This document shows positions 1 through 8,578 of a DNA stretch of 64,000 nucleotides, piece by piece. The notes beneath the pieces are model-generated. The model was not told the origin of the DNA. It saw only the letters and a program-made list of their open reading frames with translations, and ran no database searches. A program made the translations under genes and the position numbers. The DNA comes from Aquiflexum gelatinilyticum. Its GTDB lineage: Bacteria > Bacteroidota > Bacteroidia > Cytophagales > Cyclobacteriaceae. Location: the NCBI RefSeq assembly GCF_024741135.1, contig NZ_JANSUY010000001.1:434001-498000 (forward strand), in the 5' to 3' direction. Within the stretch, counting starts at the first letter, position 1, and each line of letters opens with the position of its first letter.

Positions 1-1352
1 GGAGTAGAGGTCATGCTAGTAACAAGGTGAAGGGTATCCGCTTTTTCTTTGGCAACTGCAGATTTGAAATAATAATCTCCCTTGTACTTCAAAAAATCGC
101 GGTTGGTATAGTCTCTATAATAGCCATTGCTAATAAAAAGGTCCTTGGAGCCGGAGTTAGTGGCATCAAAAAACAAAGCAGACCAACTCCAATCTGTATT
201 GGAAATACCGGAAAGTTGACCGATTTCACTGAATAAGCCATTTCCATGGTTGAGGTGAAGCATATTCCGCATGTGTTGGTGATAAAAACCTCGGTTTACC
301 ATCAATGCGTATTGCTCGTAGTTTTCAGGGCCGTAAAGCAGTTTTTGCCTTTTATTATCTTCAGGAAGCATGTCCAAAGTAAAAATATCCATCAACCCAT
401 CATTATTGACATCTGAAATATCGGAGCCCATAGAAAAATGCGAGATATGCTGAAGCATATCAGTCATCCGGTCAGAAAATGTGCCATCCCCATTATTGAT
501 ATAGAGATAATCAGGCTCTATATAATCGTTGCTGACATATAAGTCCATCCATCCGTCTCCGTTGATATCTGAAGCAGCGACCCCAAGTCCAAAACCTAAG
601 GCTGTACCCTTGATTCCTGCCTCTTCACTGATATCCTTGTACTTCCCTCCGTCATTTCTATACAGCTTATCCCCGGCAAAGGGATGCCTTACCGCTCTGG
701 CTTGGTCAAATTCAATTTCATTAATTACTTCGATGTGATGATTCAGAAGAAACATGTCCAAATCACCATCTTTGTCAAAATCAAAAAACAAGGATTGGGT
801 ACTATTGGAGGGATCGTCTAAGCCGTAGGCGGCAGCTTCCTCCTTAAAAGTCAGATCGCCTTGATTGATAAATAGTTCATTTCTTCTACTGTCAAGATTA
901 CCGTTACCCGAATAGCAGACATAAATATCCAGCCAACCATCGGCATTGATGTCTGCCATAGTAACACCTGTTGTCCAGGATTTTTTTCCTTTGATACCTG
1001 ATAATTTGGAAATGTCTTTGAACTTGAAGTCACCCTGATTGAGATAAAGGACATTGTCGGTCATATTTCCGGTGAAAAATATATCTTCAAGACCGTCATT
1101 GTTGATGTCTCCTACAGCGACCCCGCCACCATTGTAAAAATATTCATAGGTTAAAATATTGTTTTTTTGGTCTTCCTTGAGGGTATTTGAAAAAGTCACT
1201 CCGGTTCTCTTTTGCGGCAATAGTTCAAAAGCACCTGTTTTGTTTTTTTCTGTTCCTGAAAAGAAAAAAAGACCTACGCCAAAAATCATAAGCAACAAAA
1301 ACATGACGGATTTTGACATTTCCTGCATCATATTTCTTCTCAAGTAATTCAT
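1..1352 (-). CDS. VCBS/FG-GAP repeat protein (CRTAC1-like), N-terminal part
   Basis: Open reading frame running off the left edge, so only about 450 N-terminal residues are present. It begins with ATG at 1352; the two adjacent ATGs a few codons later are alternatives. A hydrophobic segment near residues 16-30 acts as a signal or anchor. The body carries repeated calcium-binding-type motifs of the form D-[IV]-N-x-D-G-x-x-D (for example VGDINNDGLEDIFF, MADINADGWLDIYV, ASDINGDGWMDLYV), the hallmark of FG-GAP/VCBS beta-propeller blades. Full-length relatives in Bacteroidota are usually about 1100 residues and end in an ASPIC/UnbV domain, which would lie outside the window. These are exported surface or periplasmic proteins, often found near carbohydrate-use genes. 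It lies 40 bp downstream of the ROK regulator on the same strand and may be co-transcribed. Function beyond the fold is not known. Confidence 0.85.
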   Translation of the reverse strand, partial: MNYLRRNMMQEMSKSVMFLLLMIFGVGLFFFSGTEKNKTGAFELLPQKRTGVTFSNTLKEDQKNNILTYEYFYNGGGVAVGDINNDGLEDIFFTGNMTDNVLYLNQGDFKFKDISKLSGIKGKKSWTTGVTMADINADGWLDIYVCYSGNGNLDSRRNELFINQGDLTFKEEAAAYGLDDPSNSTQSLFFDFDKDGDLDMFLLNHHIEVINEIEFDQARAVRHPFAGDKLYRNDGGKYKDISEEAGIKGTALGFGLGVAASDINGDGWMDLYVSNDYIEPDYLYINNGDGTFSDRMTDMLQHISHFSMGSDISDVNNDGLMDIFTLDMLPEDNKRQKLLYGPENYEQYALMVNRGFYHQHMRNMLHLNHGNGLFSEIGQLSGISNTDWSWSALFFDATNSGSKDLFISNGYYRDYTNRDFLKYKGDYYFKSAVAKEKADTLHLVTSMTST

Positions 1353-1392
1353 ACTTCCTGTAACTTAATAAGCAAATGGAATTGACACGGTC

Positions 1393-2631
1393 TTAGAGGA
1401 GTACATCGTCAAAGATTTTCTCATTGACCACAGCCACGCCTCCCAGCAGCCCCACTTCCTTACCGAGCTTATACAGTGCCAATTCGGTATTTTCCCTTGC
1501 CTTGGCCATGCTGTATATGTTCAAAGCCTGCTGAATCGGGGTAATAAGGTATTGTTTTGCCTCTGCAACAGATCCTCCAATGATAATCATTTCAGGATTA
1601 AGGAGCTGAATGAGAATGGAAATTCCTCTCCCAAGATCCAAACCGACTTCTGACAAAATCGTGATTGCTCTTTGATCTCCTGCCAAGGCGGCATCTACCA
1701 CTAAGAAAGGTTCTATCTCATTGTTGTTTTCCCTCACCATCCGAGACAATATGGAATCGCTGTCAGTTGCAATTGCTTCTTTGGCCATTCTTACGATGGC
1801 TGTACCTGAGGCAACGGATTCTAAGCAGCCTTTTTTTCCACAAGTACAAGTGATGTCGCTTGAATCAAAAATAGGGGAGTGGCTAAATTCTCCTGCAAAA
1901 CCCGAAGCGCCCTGGTAGATTTTTCCGTCTATGATTATTCCAAGACCAATTCCCCAACCGATAAATATTCCTAGGACATTTTTGTAATTGTCTTTCTGGC
2001 CAAATTTAAATTCGGCCAAGGTCATGGACCTTGCATCATTTTCCAAAAAAACCCTTCTTTCAAGCTTTGCTTCAAAATTTTCTACAAGGCTTTTCTTTCC
2101 AAACTTCAGGTAAGTATGGTTGATTCCATGGATAGAATCGATCAGACCGGGCATTGAAATGCCAATGGCAATGATTTTTTCATCAGGAATCCCGGATTTA
2201 TTTTTATGGGCCAAAATGAAGTCACAAATCTGATCAAAAGTTTCCTTTTCGTTATTGAGTGTGATTTTTATGGTTTCAGCTTCAGTGACTGCTTCATTGG
2301 CACTGTTATAAACGGCCGCTCTAACCCTGAATTTGTTGATATCCACAGACAAAACGTAAAAAGCATCTCCAGCCAATTGGTATAGGTCTGGTTTCCTGCC
2401 GCCCTGTGACTCTGCCCTGCCATTTTTGATCACTTCTCCCGAAGACATCAGATCTCCAAGAAGGGAATTGACGGTGGGTAAAGAAATCCCAACTTCTACA
2501 CATATTTCGCCCGCAGTATTACTTCCTTTTGTATAAAGGTTTTTTATCAATTTTAATTTGTTGGTATAACTTTTAGTCTCTACCACACCCTGGATTTTTT
2601 CCAGGTTTTTTTTAGGGTTTATTAGGTTCAT
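1393..2631 (-). CDS. ROK family transcriptional regulator (NagC/XylR type)
   Basis: 412 residues. The N-terminus carries a winged helix-turn-helix (about residues 37-60) followed by the ROK-typical wing sequence GGRKP near 78-81. The rest is a sugar-kinase/actin-like fold. Visible signatures are VENDAR near 196-201, with the Asp that is catalytic in ROK kinases, GEFSH near 248-251 and the zinc cluster CTCGKKGC near 262-269. ROK repressors bind a sugar or sugar phosphate and release DNA. The ligand cannot be told from sequence. It sits just upstream of a VCBS-repeat protein and faces away from a cupin gene across a 237 bp AT-rich gap that probably holds divergent promoters. Retention of the kinase Asp and zinc cysteines leaves residual kinase activity possible. 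Confidence 0.9.
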   Translation of the reverse strand: MNLINPKKNLEKIQGVVETKSYTNKLKLIKNLYTKGSNTAGEICVEVGISLPTVNSLLGDLMSSGEVIKNGRAESQGGRKPDLYQLAGDAFYVLSVDINKFRVRAAVYNSANEAVTEAETIKITLNNEKETFDQICDFILAHKNKSGIPDEKIIAIGISMPGLIDSIHGINHTYLKFGKKSLVENFEAKLERRVFLENDARSMTLAEFKFGQKDNYKNVLGIFIGWGIGLGIIIDGKIYQGASGFAGEFSHSPIFDSSDITCTCGKKGCLESVASGTAIVRMAKEAIATDSDSILSRMVRENNNEIEPFLVVDAALAGDQRAITILSEVGLDLGRGISILIQLLNPEMIIIGGSVAEAKQYLITPIQQALNIYSMAKARENTELALYKLGKEVGLLGGVAVVNEKIFDDVLL

Positions 2632-2868
2632 TGTTTGGCGTTAAGAAACCCAATTAAATGATTTTTTAAAGCATATCAAAAGGGCTTACTATAAAAAATC
2701 AATTATCAATGGTAAATTGTTGTAATTTCTATTCAAAATTGTATGATTTAGATGGTGGGTTATAGAACTTTTTGTTTTATTCCCTTATTTATGGAATCCC
2801 CTTTTTCAAAATGAAAATTTTATAATACATTCAAATTTTAAAACTTTACTCATTTGAACTAAGAAAAA

Positions 2869-3390
2869 ATGCAGCAACTGGATTTAAATGCAAAGTCAAG
2901 CCCAAAGAAAATTTTTGAAATGCTTGAAAAGGAAGTAGAAGAAATGGGATTTGAAATTGAACAAAAGGATTTAAACAGACCTTGGGGCGGATTTTTTGTT
3001 ATTTCTGAGAAGCAAATAACCGAATTTAAAAAAAGGTTTTTTCCTGAACTTGTCTTGACACAAAGCCAAATAAATCAAAAGCTTAGTCCAAAATTTCTGA
3101 TAGTGGCTCCTGAAAAAAGGCTTTCATGGCAATATCATTTCAGAAGAGAGGAAGTCTGGAAACTGGTTGCAGGTACTTCGGGTCTTGTTAGAAGCAATAC
3201 TGATGAACAAACAGATCCTTTGGAAATGAAAATTGGGGAATTGGTGATTTTGGATAAAGGAGAAAGGCATCGGCTTTTAGGAAAAGATAATTGGGGTGTA
3301 GTTGCTGAAATCTGGATGCATACAGACCCACAAAATCCCTCTGATGAAGAAGATATCGTCCGATTGCAAGATGATTATGCAAGAAAATAA
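2869..3390 (+). CDS. Cupin protein, mannose-6-phosphate isomerase type II-like
   Basis: 173 residues. After an alpha-helical N-terminus of about 35 residues, the motif RPWGGF and the later pattern RLSWQYHFRREEVWKLV (about 85-101) followed by GELVILDKGERHRL match the cupin-2 fold of the C-terminal domain of type II phosphomannose isomerases and related small sugar-phosphate cupins. Some usual metal ligands of the first cupin motif are not obvious (Q-Y-H rather than H-x-H), so catalytic activity is uncertain. It is probably a cytosolic sugar-phosphate-binding or isomerising protein. It is a single gene divergent from the ROK regulator, and a terminator follows the stop codon directly. Confidence 0.7.
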   Translation: MQQLDLNAKSSPKKIFEMLEKEVEEMGFEIEQKDLNRPWGGFFVISEKQITEFKKRFFPELVLTQSQINQKLSPKFLIVAPEKRLSWQYHFRREEVWKLVAGTSGLVRSNTDEQTDPLEMKIGELVILDKGERHRLLGKDNWGVVAEIWMHTDPQNPSDEEDIVRLQDDYARK

Positions 3391-3418
3391 AAAGAGGCCT
3401 TTAAGGCCTCTTTTTATT
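3391..3418. terminator. Bidirectional rho-independent terminator
   Basis: Near-perfect palindrome AAAGAGGCCTTTAAGGCCTCTTT with A- and T-runs on either side, immediately after the stop codon of the cupin gene and just beyond the stop of the convergent minus-strand gene. It can serve both. Confidence 0.85.
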
Positions 3419-3423
3419 TTGGT

Positions 3424-4776
3424 TTAGTTTCCACCTCGGCCACCACCTCTAGATGATGAAGCAGGTCTACTGCCCGAATTCGACTTTTCATCTGAACTTC
3501 CCGCCGGCTTGGTTTCCTGTCTTGAATTTACAGTAGGAGCACTTTGTCGACTTGGAGTAGGTTGTCTTTTTATGACTTCTTGGCTTCTTTGGTTAACCTG
3601 TTGTCTTGTTGACTCTGCTTGCCTTTTTGAATTTTCTATAGATCTGGAAACATCAGGTTTTTGAGATTGCGAAGCTTGAGACGATCTGGAATTTCCATTT
3701 GCTATAGTTGGTGCCGCATTTCTTGATCTTGTAACAGCATTAGGAGCTTGTTGAGGTCTACTTTGAGTTCTTGGCTGAGGTTGTTCATATGAATTACTTC
3801 TGCCTGAGTTCTGACTGGTTCTAGATGGACCTGTGGTTTCATATTGGCCAACATTCGAGTTTTCTTGGGTATTTCTTTGGATTCCTCGATCTTGGGACAC
3901 CTGCCCTCCATTTGATCCCCGTGAAGATTGTTCTTGAATACCCCTAGGTGAGGTTGAAGCAGACCTATTGCCCATGATGGATTTTTCCTTGTATTCCTCT
4001 GCGGTAAATACCCTGGAAGGCCTTGGGCTGTCCCTTTGTTCTTTGACTTCCCTTACTTCCGGTCTGTAGACGCTTATCCTGTTGTTTTGTACAACTGTTC
4101 TTCCCGGTTTGGCAGAGTCACTTACTTGGTATACAGGTACTACTGTCCTTGTGGATCTCTCAATATCTCTTCTGGAAGGTCCTGAATAATATGTGTTATT
4201 GTTATACACATAAGTATTGCTGATAACAGTCGTTCTTTGGTAGATATGAGATACATAATAGGAAGGTGCACAATACCTGAAGAAATTACGTGATCTAAAC
4301 CTTCTCTGTGGGACAAACACCCAATAGTTTGAAGGAATATAAAAGGAGACATTTACCTGAAGTCCCGGACCTAAAGGTGCCCAACCATAATAACCTCCAC
4401 CTGTTCTCCAATTGACCCAAGCTGGTCCCCATTCATAACCCGGAACCCAAGCCCATCCTAAATAATCATCCCAAAACCACCGGCCATAATGAAAGGGTGC
4501 CCATCCCCATTGGTAGTTTGATACCCATGTATTTCCGAAATTTGTCATTTCCCAATACCCATTTGTTCCATATGGGTGAAATCCTTGTTCTACAAAAGGT
4601 ACCCATACATATCCATAAGTTGGATCCATGACCCAATCACCGTATGGGCTCAATTCATTGTAAAACACCTGAAAGGAAACACCATGGAAAGGAGTAGCTT
4701 TGGATTCCTGGTTTAAAACCATTCCCAGCCCAATTAGGGATAGGAAAAATAGCCGGTAAATAGTTGACCTTTTCAT
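3424..4776 (-). CDS. Secreted W/Y/G-rich protein with low-complexity Q/S/R tail (DUF6600-like)
   Basis: 450 residues with a signal peptide of about 27 residues. Residues 30-190 are rich in Trp, Tyr and Gly and repeat a W-x-P / G-W-A-P pattern (YGYVWVPF, WGWAPFHYG, LGWAWVPGYEWGPAW, YGWAPLGPG). This is the pattern seen in DUF6600-type and YXWXRP-type exported proteins of unknown function. The C-terminal 230 residues are low-complexity, rich in Ser, Gln, Arg, Asn and Pro, and end in GGGRGGN. Such a tail suggests an unstructured surface or periplasmic segment. It is monocistronic, with a shared terminator downstream. No enzymatic motif is visible. Confidence 0.7.
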   Translation of the reverse strand: MKRSTIYRLFFLSLIGLGMVLNQESKATPFHGVSFQVFYNELSPYGDWVMDPTYGYVWVPFVEQGFHPYGTNGYWEMTNFGNTWVSNYQWGWAPFHYGRWFWDDYLGWAWVPGYEWGPAWVNWRTGGGYYGWAPLGPGLQVNVSFYIPSNYWVFVPQRRFRSRNFFRYCAPSYYVSHIYQRTTVISNTYVYNNNTYYSGPSRRDIERSTRTVVPVYQVSDSAKPGRTVVQNNRISVYRPEVREVKEQRDSPRPSRVFTAEEYKEKSIMGNRSASTSPRGIQEQSSRGSNGGQVSQDRGIQRNTQENSNVGQYETTGPSRTSQNSGRSNSYEQPQPRTQSRPQQAPNAVTRSRNAAPTIANGNSRSSQASQSQKPDVSRSIENSKRQAESTRQQVNQRSQEVIKRQPTPSRQSAPTVNSRQETKPAGSSDEKSNSGSRPASSSRGGGRGGN

Positions 4777-4951
4777 AATTATTTGGTTTAGTTACTTGCT
4801 GGGTTTTACGGCAGTTAAAAGAATTAAGTTTTACAATTCAGTGTATGTTAAAATAAAATATTTTGAAAAATCGTTTTAGCAATTTTTTATTTTATTGTCA
4901 CCAAATAAAAATCACCAGAAAAAGTAAAAAAGTAATTGAAAGCAGTCAAAA

Positions 4952-4985
4952 AATAAAGCCTGATAGAATCCTATCAGGCTTTATT
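4952..4985 (-). terminator. Rho-independent terminator of the small gene at 4988
   Basis: Perfect stem of about 15 bp built on AAAGCCTGATAG / CTATCAGGCTTT with a 4 nt loop. A T-tract follows on the minus strand. It lies directly after the stop codon of the minus-strand gene. Confidence 0.85.
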
Positions 4986-4987
4986 GA

Positions 4988-5161
4988 CTATGCTTTTTTC
5001 TTAAGTAAGTCAATTTTTTTAGCAATTTCTTCGGCTTCTGCAGCCATCTTATCTGCCAAGGTCCTATTGCTATGAGATATTTTATGGGCTTTCTCTAGCA
5101 TTTCCTTATAACTGTCCTGAAGTTTTTCTAACTCAGTTTTTTTCTTGAATAGTCCAAACAT
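4988..5161 (-). CDS. Small charged Lacal_2735-family protein
   Basis: 57 residues from the ATG at 5161; a longer reading from 5191 would need a TTG start. It begins MFGLFKKKTELEKLQ and continues as one highly charged amphipathic helix pair rich in Lys, Glu and Ala, with no membrane segment. The opening MFGLFKKK and the length fit the small Lacal_2735 family seen in Bacteroidota, whose function is unknown. It has its own strong terminator. The start of the upstream YwqK gene lies in the same direction, but the 45 bp gap does not prove co-transcription. Confidence 0.7.
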   Translation of the reverse strand: MFGLFKKKTELEKLQDSYKEMLEKAHKISHSNRTLADKMAAEAEEIAKKIDLLKKKA

Positions 5162-5206
5162 GCTTTTTCTTTTAAAACTGTCAGAACTCAAAAGTGTTTG
5201 ATAAAA

Positions 5207-6787
5207 TCAAAAATTGAATCCTGATACAAGAGATTCCTGATTTTCAACCACAATCTCGTCTTCTTTATAGTTGATGACTTGCTCTAGTCGTCCGCTGATG
5301 TTGTAGTATTTCCAAGGTCCATCTTTTTTACCATCTTTCATCTGTCCTTCCGAGGCTTTTTTTCCTGTATCATGATAATATATCCAAAGCCCTTCAGGCT
5401 TTCCGCTAAGGTATGTTCCTTCGGATTCTTTTGTGCCATTGATATAATAGGTTATTCTTGTGCCGTTTCCGTCTTTGAGAGTACCTTTTTCCAATGTTTT
5501 GTCCCCTTCATAGGAAAAGTAATCCCCGACATTGTTTAACCTGCCGTTTGTCCAATATTCTTCTTGGGTCAGCTGTTTATTATCATAAAACAAGCCCCAA
5601 GTTCCATCTTCAAAACCTAAGAAATAACTTCCCACAGATTTTAATTGACCGCCGTCATAGTAATAAAACCATTGTCCGTTTTCAGAGCCTAAAGTATATT
5701 CACCTTCAGCAATCAAAATCCCGATTTTATTGAAATACTTCCAAAGACCTGTTTTTAAATCATTTTTGTATTCACCTATTGAGTAAATAGCTCCTTCAGG
5801 GAAATAGCTTTTCCAAAGACCGTCTTTGCCTCCGTTTTGATATTGTCCCTGTACAGAAACATTACCATTGGGGTGATTTTCGATGTAAGTACCTACAGGA
5901 AGGCCCAATTCATATGTTTTTCTTTTGGAAAGGGCCCTATTTGGAAAATATTCCTCCCAAGTCCCTACTGGAAGGTCATTTTCATATTTTTCTATTCTTG
6001 CCGTTCTTTTGTTTTCGTAATAAAATTTCCATTCACCAGACTTGTTCCCAAGATCATCATAGAACTTTTCAGATTCAATGGTTCTTGTTCCCGGGAAATA
6101 TGTCAACCATTTCCCAATTCTCCTTCCATTGGCAAATTCTCCTGTTTCTTCAACTATTCCACCAAAAGAATACCTCGTAAATTGACCATGCGGTACATCG
6201 TTTTTATAATTGACCTGAAGCATGATATCTCCATCAGGAGAATATTCTATATGTGGCCCTTCTACTTTCCCGTTTTCATAAGTCTGTATGACTGCAAGGT
6301 CTCCGGTGTTGTAAAATGTAACCCATTTTCCGTGTCGGTTTCCATTGACATATTGCCCTTCAATTTTCACTTGTTTGGGATTAACAAAATCAGGTTGGCC
6401 CTCTCTTCCATAAAACTCCCGGTAGGGACCGACTCTGACACTGTCATTAAATACCATTTCTGTTTTTAGGTTGCCTGTCCTATCGTATTCTTTATAAAAT
6501 CCATTCAGCCTGTTAGCACGATATTCAGCTTCGATATGTTTGTTGGAATTGGGATGAAAACTGACCGTGACACCTTCCCTAAGACCTTGGCTAAAAGTTA
6601 TGGTTTGAACAAGGTTTTTTGTCTTGGTGTTTTGAAATCTCCAAAGACCTTCCATTTTCCCATCTCTCAAAACACCCGTTCCGATCAATGAAGAATCTGA
6701 GTTGAAAAGCGATACCAGATTCTGATTGTCTTGGGCAGTGGTACTTAGAGAAATAATGAGGAAAATAATTCCAAAAATATATTTCAT
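5207..6787 (-). CDS. YwqK/MORN_2-type repeat protein, secreted
   Basis: 526 residues from the ATG at 6787. This start is chosen because it opens a clear signal peptide (MKYIFGIIFLIISLSTTAQ); an ATG 14 codons upstream adds a charged leader that does not look natural. About 18 repeats of 22-24 residues follow, each with the core G-x-W-x-x-Y-x-x-x-G (for example NRHGKWVTFYNTG, GKPEGLWIYYHDTG, GKKDGPWKYYNISG). They match the YwqK/MORN_2 repeat that folds into a beta-hairpin solenoid. Database names call this family 'toxin-antitoxin YwqK antitoxin', but no toxin is adjacent. It is more likely an exported scaffold or binding protein. Many Bacteroidota carry paralogues. Confidence 0.85.
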   Translation of the reverse strand: MKYIFGIIFLIISLSTTAQDNQNLVSLFNSDSSLIGTGVLRDGKMEGLWRFQNTKTKNLVQTITFSQGLREGVTVSFHPNSNKHIEAEYRANRLNGFYKEYDRTGNLKTEMVFNDSVRVGPYREFYGREGQPDFVNPKQVKIEGQYVNGNRHGKWVTFYNTGDLAVIQTYENGKVEGPHIEYSPDGDIMLQVNYKNDVPHGQFTRYSFGGIVEETGEFANGRRIGKWLTYFPGTRTIESEKFYDDLGNKSGEWKFYYENKRTARIEKYENDLPVGTWEEYFPNRALSKRKTYELGLPVGTYIENHPNGNVSVQGQYQNGGKDGLWKSYFPEGAIYSIGEYKNDLKTGLWKYFNKIGILIAEGEYTLGSENGQWFYYYDGGQLKSVGSYFLGFEDGTWGLFYDNKQLTQEEYWTNGRLNNVGDYFSYEGDKTLEKGTLKDGNGTRITYYINGTKESEGTYLSGKPEGLWIYYHDTGKKASEGQMKDGKKDGPWKYYNISGRLEQVINYKEDEIVVENQESLVSGFNF

Positions 6788-6873
6788 ATAGGTTGGCTTC
6801 TTGTTTTTGTTGACTAACGGTATCCTCACAAATGAGGTTCTAAATTAGCGCTAATTGTGAAATAAGGAAAGTT

Positions 6874-7431
6874 TTAATTATGATTATCTAAGATAAACCT
6901 AATTTCCCTTTTTAACATTAAATGGCTTTTGGAAAATTCCTGATCTAAGTCAATCTGTTTAAAGATTTGATAAAAATCTTTTTTTTCAGAATCAGCTTGA
7001 ATATTTGAGGATGAAAGTATTCCGTGATTTCCAATGATTTGTCCATATGCCCAAGGTGAAGGGTGGTTACAATCCGTAAAAGTTTTTAGAAGCGTTTTGA
7101 TTGATCGGGAATTTTTAACAAAAGTTAGGTTTCCGAAATAGATAAAAATAAAAAGACCTTGGCCCCACCAGTTTAGGATCCGGATATTGAAACCACTGTT
7201 TTTGTCAAAATCCCTCACTAAATCCAGCACCTGATAAGGTGAATTTTCAAGATTATATCCGCGGGAGATTTTTGTTCCCTTGGAATTGGAATGAAATTTC
7301 AAAAGCTCATTTTGAGGAAAATCATTTGCTAAAAGCGCAAACAGATGTTCGATGACATCTGTTTGCGCTTTTAATTTTTGGAACAGGTTTTTGTCCTTCA
7401 GGAGTTGTAAATCAATGCTCAATCCGGACAT
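6874..7431 (-). CDS. Hypothetical protein co-transcribed with fabH
   Basis: 185 residues, no signal peptide and no clear membrane helix. I do not recognise the family. Visible features are a mixed alpha/beta composition and a hydrophobic, aromatic core around residues 85-102 (ILNWWGQGLFIFIYFGNLTF), with further Cys/His residues near DCNHPSPWAYG. It starts 4 bp after the fabH stop codon, so the two are probably translated from one mRNA. This suggests, but does not show, a role tied to fatty acid or membrane metabolism. Confidence 0.55.
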   Translation of the reverse strand: MSGLSIDLQLLKDKNLFQKLKAQTDVIEHLFALLANDFPQNELLKFHSNSKGTKISRGYNLENSPYQVLDLVRDFDKNSGFNIRILNWWGQGLFIFIYFGNLTFVKNSRSIKTLLKTFTDCNHPSPWAYGQIIGNHGILSSSNIQADSEKKDFYQIFKQIDLDQEFSKSHLMLKREIRFILDNHN

Positions 7432-7435
7432 TTTA

Positions 7436-8434
7436 TTACCAATTCAACAGTGCTGAAGCCCAAGTAAATCCACTTCCGAAAGCAGCGAGGCATACCAAAT
7501 CGCCTTCTTTGAGTTTTCCTTGTTCAAATGCTTCACTTAGGGCAATTGGAATGGTTCCTGCAGTGGTATTGCCGTAATACATGATATTGTTGAACACCTT
7601 TTCGTCAGGCAATCCAAGTTTGTGTTGAATATAATTGCTGATTCTTAGGTTGGCCTGATGGGGAACAAGGAGATCAATATCTTCTTTGGACTTCCCATTT
7701 GCTTCCAATGCTTCATTAATTACTTCCGAAAACCTCACCACAGCGTGTTTGAAAACAGCATTTCCATTCATTTTGAGAAAAAAGTCACCCCGGTCAATCA
7801 TTTCAGTTGAGATTCTGACTTCTTGACAACTACTTGGAGAGGAGCAATATAACTCTTCAGCATGGTCCCCGTCTGCATGAAGGTGGGTAGAGAGAATTCC
7901 GGATTTTTCAGAATTAGTTCTGCTCAAAACCACTGCACCTGCGCCATCTGCAAAAATTACCGCACTTGACCTGCCTTCGTCACTTTTGTCCAAAGCCGAA
8001 GACTGGATCTCACCGCCTACCACGAGGATGTTTTTATACATTCCTGTTTTGATAAATTGATCTGCTATCGAGAGAGCATAAATAAATCCTGAACAGGCAT
8101 TCCTTATATCCAAAGCTCCGATTCCCTGCATGCCAAGTTCTCTTTGTAACAATACACCCTCTCCGGGAAGAAAGTAATCTGGCGTGATAGTGGCAAAAAC
8201 AATAAAGTCAATGTCTTTATTTGTGAGTCCGGCTCTTTCTAATGCAATCTTCGAGGCATTTACTGACATACTGGCCAAAGTGTCTTTTCCGGGAGTAAAC
8301 CACCTTCTCTCCTGTATTCCGGTCCTCTCTACTATCCATGCATCATTAGTATCCATGATGGTGGATAGGTACTCATTGGTGATGATTCTATCCGGAACAT
8401 AATGTCCTACTCCTGTTATTTTGGATTTATACAT
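7436..8434 (-). CDS. fabH: 3-oxoacyl-ACP synthase III
   Basis: 332 residues, the usual FabH length. The thiolase-fold catalytic triad is complete: Cys114 in RNACSGFIYA, His259 in LLVPHQANLRI and Asn289 in YYGNTTAGTIP. The N-terminal ERTGIQERR and the GDGAGAVVL-like FADGAGAVVL segments are also typical. The enzyme condenses an acyl-CoA starter with malonyl-ACP to start type II fatty acid synthesis in the cytosol. In Bacteroidota, branched starters are common. It is not next to plsX or rpmF in this window; a 185-residue unknown protein follows 4 bp downstream. It could be one of several FabH paralogues, some of which serve special lipids. Confidence 0.93.
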   Translation of the reverse strand: MYKSKITGVGHYVPDRIITNEYLSTIMDTNDAWIVERTGIQERRWFTPGKDTLASMSVNASKIALERAGLTNKDIDFIVFATITPDYFLPGEGVLLQRELGMQGIGALDIRNACSGFIYALSIADQFIKTGMYKNILVVGGEIQSSALDKSDEGRSSAVIFADGAGAVVLSRTNSEKSGILSTHLHADGDHAEELYCSSPSSCQEVRISTEMIDRGDFFLKMNGNAVFKHAVVRFSEVINEALEANGKSKEDIDLLVPHQANLRISNYIQHKLGLPDEKVFNNIMYYGNTTAGTIPIALSEAFEQGKLKEGDLVCLAAFGSGFTWASALLNW

Positions 8435-8578
8435 AGCAGTAAAAGTATCTTGGGTTTTGAGGAAAGTACTTAATTGGTACAGGCAAATATCCTACTTCCT
8501 TTTTTGAATACCAAAAAACAAAATTTAAACCGCCTTAGAGAAAGTAAATCATACATGAATGGAAGAAATGTGGGATTA

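Noticed and set aside
5837-6469. 210-residue open frame on the plus strand
   Set aside because: Lies entirely opposite the YwqK-repeat gene; its codons mirror the repeat and it lacks any domain or signal.
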